From positions 1 through 64,000 of the forward strand of contig NZ_BCXE01000025.1 in assembly GCF_001894945.1 (NCBI RefSeq): a stretch of DNA of 64,000 bases, read 5' to 3'. Under the pieces are notes generated by a model. That model worked only from the letters and a program-made list of their open reading frames with translations. It was not told where the DNA came from and did no database searches. This stretch comes from Rhodococcus ruber NBRC 15591. Lineage in GTDB: Bacteria > Actinomycetota > Actinomycetes > Mycobacteriales > Mycobacteriaceae. Position numbers and translations under genes: made by a program. Below are positions 35,000-42,677 of the stretch, one piece after another (within the stretch, counting starts at the first letter, position 1; each line of letters opens with the position of its first letter).

Positions 35000-35716
35000 T
35001 CAGCACGACGCCGGCCGGCGTGCCTCCGACGGGTGTGCCTCCGACAGTGCCGGCGGGCCGGCCTCGGACAGTGCCGGCGAGCGGGCCTCGGACAGTGCCG
35101 GCGGGCGGGCCTCGGACAGTGCCGGCGAGCCGGCCTCGGACAACAGCGCGGTGACGGTGTGCTTCATCAGCTCGGTGGCTTCGGCGACCGGCAGGCCGAG
35201 CACGTCGCGCAGCGCCACCCACGATCCCCAGGTGCTCGCCACCGCCACGGACCGCACCAGCCGGCCCCGGTGCGACGGGTCGAGCGCGGTCAGCTCCGCC
35301 GCGAACAGCGCGTCGACCTCTTCGACCACCCGGGCGATGTGCCGCAACTTGTTTCGCCGGATCCGTTCGGACTGCGGCGCTCTCATCGCGGACGAGCGCG
35401 CGAACGGCGCCATCAGTTCGAGCAGTTCGGCGCGCTGCCGGCAGAACGCGTCGATCCGCTCGCCGAGCGGCAGGTCGACGGGGACCGGGGCGAACGCGGA
35501 GTCCTGTCGCCGCAGCAACTCCGCCCCGGTCTCCGCGAACAGCGTCTCCAGATCGTTGAAGTTCGCCCACAGCGCCCGGAGCGAGACCCCGGCCCGGGCG
35601 GCGATCTGCGCCCCCGTCGGTTTCAGCTCCCCGGCCTCGATCAGGGCGATGTGTGCCTCTATCACTGCGTGGCGGGTCCGTTCGGCCCGCGCGACGCGTC
35701 CGTCGGTGACGGTCAC
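35000..35716 (-). CDS. TetR-family regulator with repetitive C-terminal tail
   Basis: A 238-residue regulator. The TetR HTH spans about residues 10-58 (TGAQIAARAGVSLRALWANFNDLETLF). The ligand domain ends near 190 with ELMKHTVTALL. The last 45 residues consist of LSEA(G/R)xPA octapeptides encoded by a 24-bp tandem repeat, and look like an appended low-complexity tail. GTG at 35716 has GGGAGGAG upstream. An imperfect inverted repeat at about 35735-35765 could be its operator. The downstream neighbour is the convergent methyltransferase, and the upstream one is the esterase-like gene on the same strand. Confidence 0.85.
   Translation of the reverse strand: MTVTDGRVARAERTRHAVIEAHIALIEAGELKPTGAQIAARAGVSLRALWANFNDLETLFAETGAELLRRQDSAFAPVPVDLPLGERIDAFCRQRAELLELMAPFARSSAMRAPQSERIRRNKLRHIARVVEEVDALFAAELTALDPSHRGRLVRSVAVASTWGSWVALRDVLGLPVAEATELMKHTVTALLSEAGSPALSEARPPALSEARSPALSEAGPPALSEAHPSEARRPASC
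35043..35138. repeat. 24-bp in-frame tandem repeat, 4 copies, at the tetR 3' end
   Basis: GACAGTGCCGGCG(G/A)GC... units begin at 35043, 35067, 35091 and 35115, with a partial fifth at 35139. Each encodes eight residues around LSEA in the TetR C-terminal tail. Confidence 0.96.
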
Positions 35717-35824
35717 GTGTCTCTCCTCCCGTGTCGCCGACCGGCTCCTCCCAACCGGTGCGGCGAACCCAATTGTGCCAGGGCCTGTGTCACCGAGGAG
35801 CGCGGCGCCGCGCGGGGGGGCGGT

Positions 35825-36727
35825 TCAGTCGGGATCGAGAACGGGGGTGCGGGCCGTGGCCCGGACGATCGCGTCGCACAGCGCGCGAGTGGCACGGGCG
35901 CCGGCATCCCGGGCGAGGAGGGATCCGGGGAACGCGCCGCGGTGGCAGTGCAGTTCGACGGGCACGCCGGCCTGCAGGAGCCGTCGGGCGTAGTCGGTTG
36001 CCGCGTCCCGGAAGGGGCCGTGCTCGTCGACGGCGAGGTAGGTCGACGGCAGTCCGGTCAGGTCGATCCGGTGCGCGGGCCCGGACTGCTCGGTGGCCTC
36101 CCGGCCGCCGAGGTGGTGCCGCCGGTCCCGGGTGGCGTCGAGGTCGTCCCGTCCGGCGGCACCGTCGCGCACGGAGCCGGTCCGGTCGTCGAGTCCGGGT
36201 TCGAGCAGGGCCTGCAGCGCGATGTGCGGGCCGTCCTCGTCCCGTGCCCGCAGGGCGACGGCCGCGGCGAGGGCGCCGCCTGCGGCGTCGCCGAGGACGA
36301 CGATGCGGTCCGGATCCATGTCCAGGCAGGCCGCGCCGGAGGCAACCCACTCGAGGACCGCGTAGCAGTCGTCCGCCGCAGCGGGAGGGTCCTCGGGCAC
36401 GAGCCGGTAGTCGACGGAGACGACGATCGCGCCGGTCGCGCGGGCGACGGCGGCGGCGAAGGCCTCGTCGGGGGCGGCGCTGCCGGGGCCCGATCCGCGG
36501 CCGGGGATCTCGAGCACGACGGGCCGCGCCGCGGGGTTGCCGTCCGGGCAGGTGTCGGGCGTGTGTATCCGCACGGGCACCTCGGGGTCGCCGAGCGCGC
36601 CGGGAACGAGCCATTCCTCGACGGTGACACCGGTGGTGTGGGGGGCCGCGAGGACCGGGTCGGGGAAGGGTGTCGCGTCGGCCGGTACGGGGTCGACGTC
36701 GGGCGAGTCCGGCATGAGCTCGGGCAT
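35825..36727 (-). CDS. HSL-type esterase-like protein with the nucleophile replaced
   Basis: A 300-residue alpha/beta-hydrolase of the hormone-sensitive-lipase (GDXG) group: VVVSVDYRLVPEDPPAAADDCYAVLEWVA is the family segment. The nucleophile motif GDSAGG reads GDAAGG, so residue 148 is Ala. The oxyanion HGGG region reads PGRGSG, and the C-terminal His region is HRGAFPGS. All known GDXG esterases need that Ser, so hydrolysis is unlikely. It probably uses a leaderless start (TATCGT 6 bases before ATG 36727). It lies 83 bases downstream of the acyl-CoA dehydrogenase, possibly one transcript. Confidence 0.8.
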   Translation of the reverse strand: MPELMPDSPDVDPVPADATPFPDPVLAAPHTTGVTVEEWLVPGALGDPEVPVRIHTPDTCPDGNPAARPVVLEIPGRGSGPGSAAPDEAFAAAVARATGAIVVSVDYRLVPEDPPAAADDCYAVLEWVASGAACLDMDPDRIVVLGDAAGGALAAAVALRARDEDGPHIALQALLEPGLDDRTGSVRDGAAGRDDLDATRDRRHHLGGREATEQSGPAHRIDLTGLPSTYLAVDEHGPFRDAATDYARRLLQAGVPVELHCHRGAFPGSLLARDAGARATRALCDAIVRATARTPVLDPD

Positions 36728-36733
36728 GGCGAC

Positions 36734-36739
36734 ACGATA
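36734..36739 (-). promoter_or_regulatory. -10 box TATCGT, leaderless start
   Basis: On the minus strand TATCGT lies exactly 6 bases before the ATG at 36727, and no ribosome-binding site is present. The same hexamer and spacing occur before the MocR gene. Confidence 0.45.
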
Positions 36740-36810
36740 GTGGAACCTGCAGCCCGAGTGCAGATACCTGTCCCGGGTACCGGGACCGCACGGCGCGGCC
36801 CGGACCGCGG

Positions 36811-38037
36811 TCACCCGGAGAGCAGACCCTTGGCGATGTGCGTCACCTGGATCTCGTTGCTGCCCGCGTAGATCATCAGCGACTTCGCGTCCCGCGCGAG
36901 CTGCTCGACGCGGTACTCGGCCATGTAGCCGTTGCCGCCGAAGAGCTGCACCGCCTCCATCGCGACCTCGGTGGCCGCACGCGAGGAGTACAGCTTCATC
37001 GCCGACGCCTCGGCGAGAGCGACGGGCTTACCGGCCTCGGCACGCTCGATGGCGCTGAACACCATGTTGCGGACGTTGATGCGGGCGATCTCCATCTCGG
37101 CGAGCTTGAGCTGGATCAGCTGGAACTGCGCGATCTCGCGGCCCCACAGGGTGCGGCTGCGCGCGTAGTCCTTGCACAGGCGCAGGCACTCCTCGATGAT
37201 GCCGAGGGCCAGGTAGGCGATGCCGATCCGCTCGGCGGCGAACGACTCCCGCGCGCTCTCCTTGCCGTCGCTGCGGCCACCCTCCTCGGTCTCACCGAGC
37301 AGCCGGTCGCGCGTGAGGCGCACGTTGTCGAAGAACAGCTCGCCGGTGGGTGAGGAGTTCATGCCCATCTTCTTGAACGGCGGACTCTGGGTGAGCCCCT
37401 CCATGCCCTTCTCGAGCACGAAGGCCAGCACCTTGCGGTCGCGCCGGTCGACGCTCGGGTCACCCTCGTCGAGCTTGGCGTACACGACGACGACGTCGGC
37501 GTAGGGACCGTTGGTGATGAACGTCTTCTGCCCGTTGAGGATGTAGTCCTCGCCGTCGCGCCGGACCGTGGACTTCATCCCCCCGAAGGCGTCCGACCCG
37601 GAGTCGGGTTCGGTGATGGCCCAGGCGCCGACCTTCTCGAACGTCACGAGTTCGGGCAGCCACCGCTTCTTCTGGGCGAGGGTGCCGCGGCTGCGGATGG
37701 TGCCGGCGGTGAGACCGAGGCTGACCCCCATCGAGGCGACGAGCCCGAGGCTGACGCCGGCGATCTCGCTGTTGAGCAGGGCCGCCATGCCGCCCGAGCC
37801 CATGCCGCCACCCGACTTTGCCGACGGCACCTCACCGGCCTCCTCCCGGGCGAGGGCCTTGTTCAGGCCGTCGCGGGCGAGCTCGTCGATGCCGAAGGCG
37901 GCGAACAGCTTGCGGATGATGTCGTAGGGCGGCAGCTCACCGCTCTCGAGCCGATCCACGTGCGGGCGGATCTCCTTTTCGATGAATCCGCGCAGGGCGT
38001 CACGGAACATGAGATCGGTGTCGGACCACGCGTACAT
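36811..38037 (-). CDS. Acyl-CoA dehydrogenase (FadE)
   Basis: FAD-dependent alpha,beta-desaturase of acyl-CoA thioesters (408 residues). Conserved elements are WAITEPDSGSDAFGGM (FAD/substrate), GQKTFITNGPYAD and the C-terminal QLFGGNGYMAEYRVEQLARD. The position equivalent to MCAD's catalytic Glu reads IYAGSNEIQ, so the base must lie elsewhere, as in isovaleryl-type enzymes. ATG at 38037 is supported by a -10 TATATT exactly 6 bases upstream (leaderless). A KstR-like palindrome overlaps that box, so the gene is probably repressed by a TetR-type lipid or steroid regulator. Confidence 0.88.
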   Translation of the reverse strand: MYAWSDTDLMFRDALRGFIEKEIRPHVDRLESGELPPYDIIRKLFAAFGIDELARDGLNKALAREEAGEVPSAKSGGGMGSGGMAALLNSEIAGVSLGLVASMGVSLGLTAGTIRSRGTLAQKKRWLPELVTFEKVGAWAITEPDSGSDAFGGMKSTVRRDGEDYILNGQKTFITNGPYADVVVVYAKLDEGDPSVDRRDRKVLAFVLEKGMEGLTQSPPFKKMGMNSSPTGELFFDNVRLTRDRLLGETEEGGRSDGKESARESFAAERIGIAYLALGIIEECLRLCKDYARSRTLWGREIAQFQLIQLKLAEMEIARINVRNMVFSAIERAEAGKPVALAEASAMKLYSSRAATEVAMEAVQLFGGNGYMAEYRVEQLARDAKSLMIYAGSNEIQVTHIAKGLLSG

Positions 38038-38043
38038 GAACGA

Positions 38044-38049
38044 AATATA
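38044..38049 (-). promoter_or_regulatory. -10 box TATATT, leaderless start of the fadE gene
   Basis: TATATT on the minus strand, 6 bases before ATG 38037. It is the best -10 match in the window and overlaps the operator at 38048-38061. Confidence 0.6.
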
Positions 38050-38061
38050 GAACACGTTCTC
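38048..38061. promoter_or_regulatory. KstR-like operator (T-NN-AAC-NN-GTT-NN)
   Basis: TAGAACACGTTCTC has the AGAAC/GTTCT dyad with a 2-bp centre. It fits the KstR consensus tnnAACnnGTTnna except the last base. KstR represses sterol and side-chain catabolism in Rhodococcus and mycobacteria. Other TetR proteins bind similar dyads, so the regulator is an inference. Confidence 0.55.
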
Positions 38062-38185
38062 GAAAAGGTACACAGGCCGGCGCGGCGTGAGCGTGACGTC
38101 GGACATATTTAGCCTGCTATTAGTTAACGCACTATCTAAATGTCTAGACTCCGAGGTGCCACTCCCGCACGAAAGGCCCGAGAGA

Positions 38186-38569
38186 ATGCACACCCGCCCC
38201 GGACCGTTCCAATGGCTCGCCTACGCCTTCGGCCGTCCCCTCCCGGCCTCGATGCGCGAATGGGTGCGCAACGACCTGGTCGGCGACCACGCCGTCGCCC
38301 GCCACATGATCCGCAGCCAGATCCCGTTCCTCCCGCTGTACGCCGCCTTCCTGCTGCTACCCGGCCCGGTGTGGCTGCGCCTGTCGACGATGGGGCTCGG
38401 CGTCGCGCTCGCCCTGTTCTTCTCCGCCGCCTACATGGCACAGAACCGTCGTCGCCGGCTCGAGCGCAACGGCCTGCCGGGCGACCTCGAGAACCCCCGG
38501 CGCGTCCGGCAGCGCGACGCCGAGAAGGCCGCCTACGAGGCGATGCATTCCGCGATGCGCGCCGGCTGA
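38186..38569 (+). CDS. DUF5313 small membrane protein
   Basis: A 127-residue protein beginning PGPFQWLAYAFGRPLPASMREWVRNDL, the hallmark of actinobacterial DUF5313, with two TM helices (about residues 44-80) and a basic C-terminus. Function unknown. ATG at 38186 is favoured over the upstream frame because the family signature starts right after it. It is divergent from the fadE gene, with an unusually AT-rich 150-bp region between them that holds ATTTAG...CTAAAT inverted arms. Confidence 0.82.
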   Translation: MHTRPGPFQWLAYAFGRPLPASMREWVRNDLVGDHAVARHMIRSQIPFLPLYAAFLLLPGPVWLRLSTMGLGVALALFFSAAYMAQNRRRRLERNGLPGDLENPRRVRQRDAEKAAYEAMHSAMRAG

Positions 38570-38613
38570 CGGCCCCGACGCACGGCCGTCCGGGTACCGG
38601 GCTGCAGGAGCCG

Positions 38614-38639
38614 TTCCGGATCTGCTCGCCGATCCGGAA
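38614..38639. terminator. Hairpin between convergent genes
   Basis: TTCCGGATC (38614-38622) and GATCCGGAA (38631-38639) are a perfect 9-bp inverted repeat with an 8-nt loop, in the 145 bases between the DUF5313 and Ddn-like gene ends. Could terminate both. Confidence 0.5.
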
Positions 38640-38714
38640 TCCGCTCGCGCCGCGGCGGGGGCGAATTCCGGTTCGGCGCAGGAATTTCCGTGGACCCCGA
38701 GGGCGGTGAGTCCC

Positions 38715-39185
38715 TCAGTCCTTCGGTGTCAACAGGTAGACCGGGATCTCCCGCTCGGTGCGCCGGGCGTACAGCTCGTAATTGGGCCACACCTGCACCA
38801 GCACCTCCCAGTGCACGTCGCGCTCGACGCCGCGCGCGCGGCGCGGCACGACCACGGTGTCCTCCCCCCGGTAGGTCACCAGTGCCTCGTCGGCGGCCTC
38901 GAGGTTGTGCGCCCAGCCCGGCAGTTCGGGCATCCCCCAGTTGCTTCCGGCGACGAGCCAGCCGTCGTCGCGCGGAGCGCACAGCAGGGGGGTGCGGCGC
39001 TCCACCCCGCTCTTGCGGCCGCGGACCGTGAGCACCAGTTCCGGCAGCCCGGCGAGCGTCAACAGCGTGACCCGGCCGGACGTCACCCGCTGGAGGGTGT
39101 GGTCGACGGTGACGATCTGCGGGGTGAACCGCGGCAGCCACGGTTGCCGGCCGAGCTGCACCGCGACGGGACGCAGCGGGTTCAC
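38715..39185 (-). CDS. F420-dependent nitroreductase-family (Ddn-like) protein
   Basis: A 156-residue split-barrel protein of the deazaflavin-dependent nitroreductase family, with LTVRGRKSGVERRTPLLCAPRDDGWLV, GWAHNLEAADEALV and VWPNYELYARRTEREIPVYLL. Members use F420H2 to reduce quinones, nitro groups or enones. The electron acceptor here is unknown. GTG at 39185 overlaps the hydrolase stop (GTGA). Last gene of the four-gene amidohydrolase operon. Confidence 0.85.
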   Translation of the reverse strand: MNPLRPVAVQLGRQPWLPRFTPQIVTVDHTLQRVTSGRVTLLTLAGLPELVLTVRGRKSGVERRTPLLCAPRDDGWLVAGSNWGMPELPGWAHNLEAADEALVTYRGEDTVVVPRRARGVERDVHWEVLVQVWPNYELYARRTEREIPVYLLTPKD

Positions 39186-40060
39186 GGCGCCGCCCATCCG
39201 GCCAGGACCGTCCGCACGGCGGTCACCACCGCGAGCGGCTGGTCGATCATCGGATGGTGCCCCGCGGCGGGCAGTTCGGCCACGAGCACACCCGGACCGA
39301 ACTGCGGCCGCATGCGACCGAGCAGATCGAGGGCGACGATCCCGTTCTCGGAACGGAAATACGCGACGCGGCACTTCGCCTCGAAGCTCTCGAGGCTGGT
39401 GCGCCGGTCCTTGGTCATCCGCAGGGCATCGAACTTCCAGCTCCAGCCGCCGGGCACCTGCCGCATGGACTGACGGGCGATGTGCTCGAGCACGTACGGC
39501 TCGGCGGTGTCCTGCGGCGGGACGAGCCGGAAACGGGCCATCGCCTCCTCCGCCGTCGGATACACCTTCGTGCCGCTGCGCTCGCGGGCCACCTGAGCGC
39601 GCATCTCGATCTCCTCGGGCGTCAGGTCCCGGATCGGCGAGTCGAGGATCATCACCCCGTCCAGCCGGTCGCCGTACAGGTGAGAGGCCACGAAGGACAC
39701 GATCCCGCCCATGCTGTGCCCGACCAGGACCGGAGCTCCGGCGATCCCACCCGCCTGCGCCGCCGCGAGGACCTCGCGCGCCCACGTCTCGAGGGAGTAG
39801 TGCTCGCGGTGGTCGCTGTCCCCGTGCCCGCTCATGTCCAGCGCGACGACGCGCCGGTCCTCGGCGAGCTGGGGTGCGACGTGATCCCACCAGCGCGAGT
39901 GCGCCATCCCGCCGTGCACCAGCACGATGCCGGGGCGGCCCTCCTCACCCCACGCGCGATACGCGATCGAGGCGCCGTCGACCTCGACGCTGCCCGTTTC
40001 CACCGGCGTGGACAGGGCCTCGACGAACCACTTCGGCGCCGAATCGTTGTCGATGCTCAT
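39182..40060 (-). CDS. Alpha/beta-hydrolase
   Basis: A 292-residue hydrolase with LVHGGMAHSRWWDHV (oxyanion), VALDMSGHGDSDHR, the nucleophile elbow LVGHSMGGIVS and catalytic His in AAGHHPMIDQP. The triad is complete. The substrate is unknown, and the operon context of acyl-amino-acid hydrolysis would suit an ester or amide. The ATG overlaps the TetR stop (TAATG). Confidence 0.87.
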   Translation of the reverse strand: MSIDNDSAPKWFVEALSTPVETGSVEVDGASIAYRAWGEEGRPGIVLVHGGMAHSRWWDHVAPQLAEDRRVVALDMSGHGDSDHREHYSLETWAREVLAAAQAGGIAGAPVLVGHSMGGIVSFVASHLYGDRLDGVMILDSPIRDLTPEEIEMRAQVARERSGTKVYPTAEEAMARFRLVPPQDTAEPYVLEHIARQSMRQVPGGWSWKFDALRMTKDRRTSLESFEAKCRVAYFRSENGIVALDLLGRMRPQFGPGVLVAELPAAGHHPMIDQPLAVVTAVRTVLAGWAAP

Positions 40061-40695
40061 TACCTGAATCTACTGCGTGGCGTGGCCCCGGTCACCAGGC
40101 GGGCCATCAGTTCGAGGCGCGGTTCCTCCTGCTCGGGTTGCGGGTGCACGACCGCCGCGACGGCCTCCCCGTCGAGCAGGTGCACCAGCGTGAACAGCAG
40201 CGTGTCGAACTCCGCCGGTTCGAATCGCGAGGCGATCGGCAGAGTGCGCCCGAATTCGGCGATCCGGCCGTGGTATCGCTGTGCCATGGGGGCCAGGCGT
40301 TCGCGCAGCGCGGGGTCGGTGCGCGCCGCGCCGAGCAGTTCGTACCAGGCGGCGTTGATCGGGGCACGGCACGCGGCCCGCAGCAGGCGCAGGCACTCGC
40401 GGACCGATTCGGGGCTTTCGTCGGGCCCGCCGAGTTGCGTCAACCCCAGCCGGAAGTTCGCGAACTGCCGTTCGCGGACGGCGTCGGCGGCCGCGATCAT
40501 CAGGTCGAGCCGGGTCGGGAAGTGCCGGAACACCCCTCCGGAGGACACCCCCGAGCGGCGGCACACCTCCCCGATGGTGGTGGCCGTGTAACCCAGCTCG
40601 CCCAGCGACGCGACGGTCGCGTCGAGGATCCGTTCGATCGTCGCCGTGCGCCGCTGCTGCTGGGTGCGGCGCGACGGTGCCGCGGTCCCGGTCAC
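40060..40695 (-). CDS. TetR-family regulator
   Basis: A 211-residue regulator with HTH at about residues 16-63 (TTIGEVCRRSGVSSGGVFRHFPTRLDLM). The ligand domain is all-helical. GTG at 40695 overlaps the amidohydrolase stop (GTGA), and its own stop overlaps the next ATG, so it sits in the middle of a fully coupled operon. It probably controls its own operon, perhaps through the AGAG-N8-CTCT dyad at 42600-42615 in the divergent promoter region. Confidence 0.87.
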   Translation of the reverse strand: MTGTAAPSRRTQQQRRTATIERILDATVASLGELGYTATTIGEVCRRSGVSSGGVFRHFPTRLDLMIAAADAVRERQFANFRLGLTQLGGPDESPESVRECLRLLRAACRAPINAAWYELLGAARTDPALRERLAPMAQRYHGRIAEFGRTLPIASRFEPAEFDTLLFTLVHLLDGEAVAAVVHPQPEQEEPRLELMARLVTGATPRSRFR

Positions 40696-42560
40696 GGCGC
40701 CGCGCTGCCGGCCGGGGCGGTGGCGGGCGGAACGGTGGCGGGCGGAACGGCGGCGGGCGGAGCGGGGCGTCGCGCCGGCACGGGTCCGCGCGCGTCGGTG
40801 CCCGCGCGCAGGAACCGGCCGGTGCCGACGGTGGCGCCGTACCCGGGGACGAACTCGCCCGCGCGGAACACCACGCGACCGGCCACCGCGGTCGCGGTGA
40901 CGGCGGCGTCGTTGCGGTTGACCATGCGGCTCAGCCCGCCGAACTCGGGCATGGGCGCCTCGTGGTAGGCGTCGGTGTCCTGGTTCAGCCCGGCCGGGTC
41001 GACGACCACGAGGTCCGCCCGGTCGCCGACGCGCAGGTGCCCGGCGTCGATGCCGTAGAAGTCGCCGAGTTCGCCGGTGAGCTTGTGGATCGCCGATTCC
41101 AAGGGCATGACGGGCTTGCCGCGCCGTGCGTACTCGTGGATGCGGCGCAGCATGCAGATGCCGTAGTTGTAGAACGCCATGTTGCGCAGGTGCGCACCGG
41201 CGTCGGAGAAGCCGACGGTCACGCCGGGCTGCCGGAGCAGCCGGTTGGCCACCTCGGGCCGGTCGTTCGCGATCACCGTGTGCCAGCGGAACTTCCGTCC
41301 GTGCTCGACGACGAGGTCCAGGAAGGTGTCCACCGGATGCACGGCGCGGTCGCGGGCCACGTCGCCGATCGAGCGACCGACGAGCGACGCGTCGGGGCAC
41401 TCGACGATAGTGGTGTCGTCGAAGTCGCGGTGCCACACGCGCGGCGAGAACTTCTTGTCGAAGTCCTGCCGGAACCAGCGCCGGTACGCCTCGTCGCGCA
41501 GCAGTTCGTTGCGGGCGACCTCCTCCTTCAGGTGCAGCGCGGCGCGCCCCGAACCGAACTCCTCGAACACGACGAGGTCGATCCCGTCGGAGTACACCTC
41601 GAACGTGGTGGGCAGGTGCTGCCAGCGGAACGCGCCGCGCCCGATCCGGTTGGCGGCGAAGGCGATCGGACCGAAGATGCGGTGCACCCAGCGCTCGGCC
41701 TTGGTGTCGGCGGCGGCGAGCACGGCCGCCTTCATCGGCTTGCGGCCCACACCCGTGGTGGCGAGGGCGAAGAAGGCCACGTCGTACTTGGTGTTGAGGT
41801 TCGGCACGGCCTGCAGGACGCGGCCGCGGCGGCGCAGGATGCGGTGGATCCGGCGGAACTCGGACCACGACGCGTGGGTCGAGGGCAGGGTGCGGGAGCG
41901 GTAGCGATCGCCGTCGAGCTTGTCCCAGGGATTCGTCATGGTGGACACGCCCAGGAAGCCGGCGTCGAGGGCGTCCTCGACGCCGGCCTCGATCGCGGCG
42001 AGTTCGGCCCGGCTCGGCCGGCTCGAGGGATCGGTGGAGCGGCCCAGGCCCAGGACGGCCGCCCGCACGTCGGAGTGCCCGATGAACGCGGCGACGTTCG
42101 GGCCGAGCGGCAGGGCGTCCAGCGCGGCGACGTACTCCCGGGGCGACGACCAGGTCCGGCCCTGTTCGAGTGCCGTCAGGACGTGCTCGCGGGGCAGCGC
42201 CTCGACCCGGCTGAACAGGTCCGCGGCGTCGAGCGGCGGCACGAACACCGTCGAGAGCGAGCAGTTGCCCATGAGGACGGTGGTGACGCCGTGCCGCACC
42301 GATTCCGGCAGGCCGGGCGAGACGAGCACCTCGGCGTCGTAGTGCGTGTGCGGGTCCACGAAGCCGGGCATCACCCAGCGGCCGGCCGCCTCGATCACCT
42401 CGGTGCCCGGTCCGACGGGCAGTGGGTCGGCGCTCGCCGTCGCCACCACCCCGTCCTTGATGCCCAGGTCGCGGACCACGCCGGGGGCGCCGGTGCCGTC
42501 GAACCACAGTCCGCCGCGGACGACCAGGTCGAACTCGGTGGGCGCCGGTGTCGTGTTCAT
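40692..42560 (-). CDS. N-acyl-D-amino-acid deacylase family amidohydrolase
   Basis: A 622-residue metal-dependent amidohydrolase of the D-aminoacylase/dihydroorotase-like group. It has an N-terminal beta-sandwich strand FDLVVRGGLWFDGTGAPGVV, then the metal HxH motif PGFVDPHTHYDAEV, SFDAGAHLRNM-like (here VTVGFSDAGAHLRN) and RVGDRADLVVVDPAGL at the C-terminal sandwich. It would release D-amino acids from N-acyl forms. The last residues (PPATVPPAT...) are a 15-bp repeat tail. ATG at 42560 has GAGGGAGAT upstream. First gene of the operon, divergent from a D-threonine aldolase. Confidence 0.85.
   Translation of the reverse strand: MNTTPAPTEFDLVVRGGLWFDGTGAPGVVRDLGIKDGVVATASADPLPVGPGTEVIEAAGRWVMPGFVDPHTHYDAEVLVSPGLPESVRHGVTTVLMGNCSLSTVFVPPLDAADLFSRVEALPREHVLTALEQGRTWSSPREYVAALDALPLGPNVAAFIGHSDVRAAVLGLGRSTDPSSRPSRAELAAIEAGVEDALDAGFLGVSTMTNPWDKLDGDRYRSRTLPSTHASWSEFRRIHRILRRRGRVLQAVPNLNTKYDVAFFALATTGVGRKPMKAAVLAAADTKAERWVHRIFGPIAFAANRIGRGAFRWQHLPTTFEVYSDGIDLVVFEEFGSGRAALHLKEEVARNELLRDEAYRRWFRQDFDKKFSPRVWHRDFDDTTIVECPDASLVGRSIGDVARDRAVHPVDTFLDLVVEHGRKFRWHTVIANDRPEVANRLLRQPGVTVGFSDAGAHLRNMAFYNYGICMLRRIHEYARRGKPVMPLESAIHKLTGELGDFYGIDAGHLRVGDRADLVVVDPAGLNQDTDAYHEAPMPEFGGLSRMVNRNDAAVTATAVAGRVVFRAGEFVPGYGATVGTGRFLRAGTDARGPVPARRPAPPAAVPPATVPPATAPAGSAAP
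40722..40766. repeat. 15-bp in-frame tandem repeat, 3 copies, at the amidohydrolase 3' end
   Basis: GGCGGGCGGAACGGT units at 40722, 40737 and 40752 (the last diverged) encode a Pro-Pro-Ala-rich tail close to the stop. Confidence 0.9.
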
Positions 42561-42599
42561 GTGATCTCCCTCACGTCGATGCACGAAGCATAGCCAGAA

Positions 42600-42615
42600 A
42601 GAGGACGACCGCTCT
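42600..42615. promoter_or_regulatory. Possible TetR operator in the divergent promoter region
   Basis: AGAG-GACGACCG-CTCT (with near-symmetric flanks AAAGAG/CTCTCT) lies a few bases upstream of TATGCT (minus strand, 42587-42592), a plausible -10 for the amidohydrolase operon. A short dyad, so low certainty. Confidence 0.35.
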
Positions 42616-42665
42616 CTATTTTCGGGCAACCCGGGGTGCGGACCGTCGCGGGACAGCGCCGCGAA

Positions 42666-42671
42666 TAGAGT
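42666..42671 (+). promoter_or_regulatory. -10 box TAGAGT, leaderless start
   Basis: TAGAGT lies exactly 6 bases before ATG 42678 and no ribosome-binding site is visible. Confidence 0.45.
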
Positions 42672-42677
42672 GCGGCC

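Noticed and set aside
38102-38145. AT-rich segment as an insertion-element end or origin
   Set aside because: It has only weak inverted arms (ATTTAG...CTAAAT), no transposase and no DnaA-box cluster. It is better explained as the divergent promoter region.
38038-38193. Longer N-terminus for the fadE gene at 36811-38037
   Set aside because: It would translate the KstR-like operator and AT-rich promoter. The -10 box 6 bases before ATG 38037 supports the short form.
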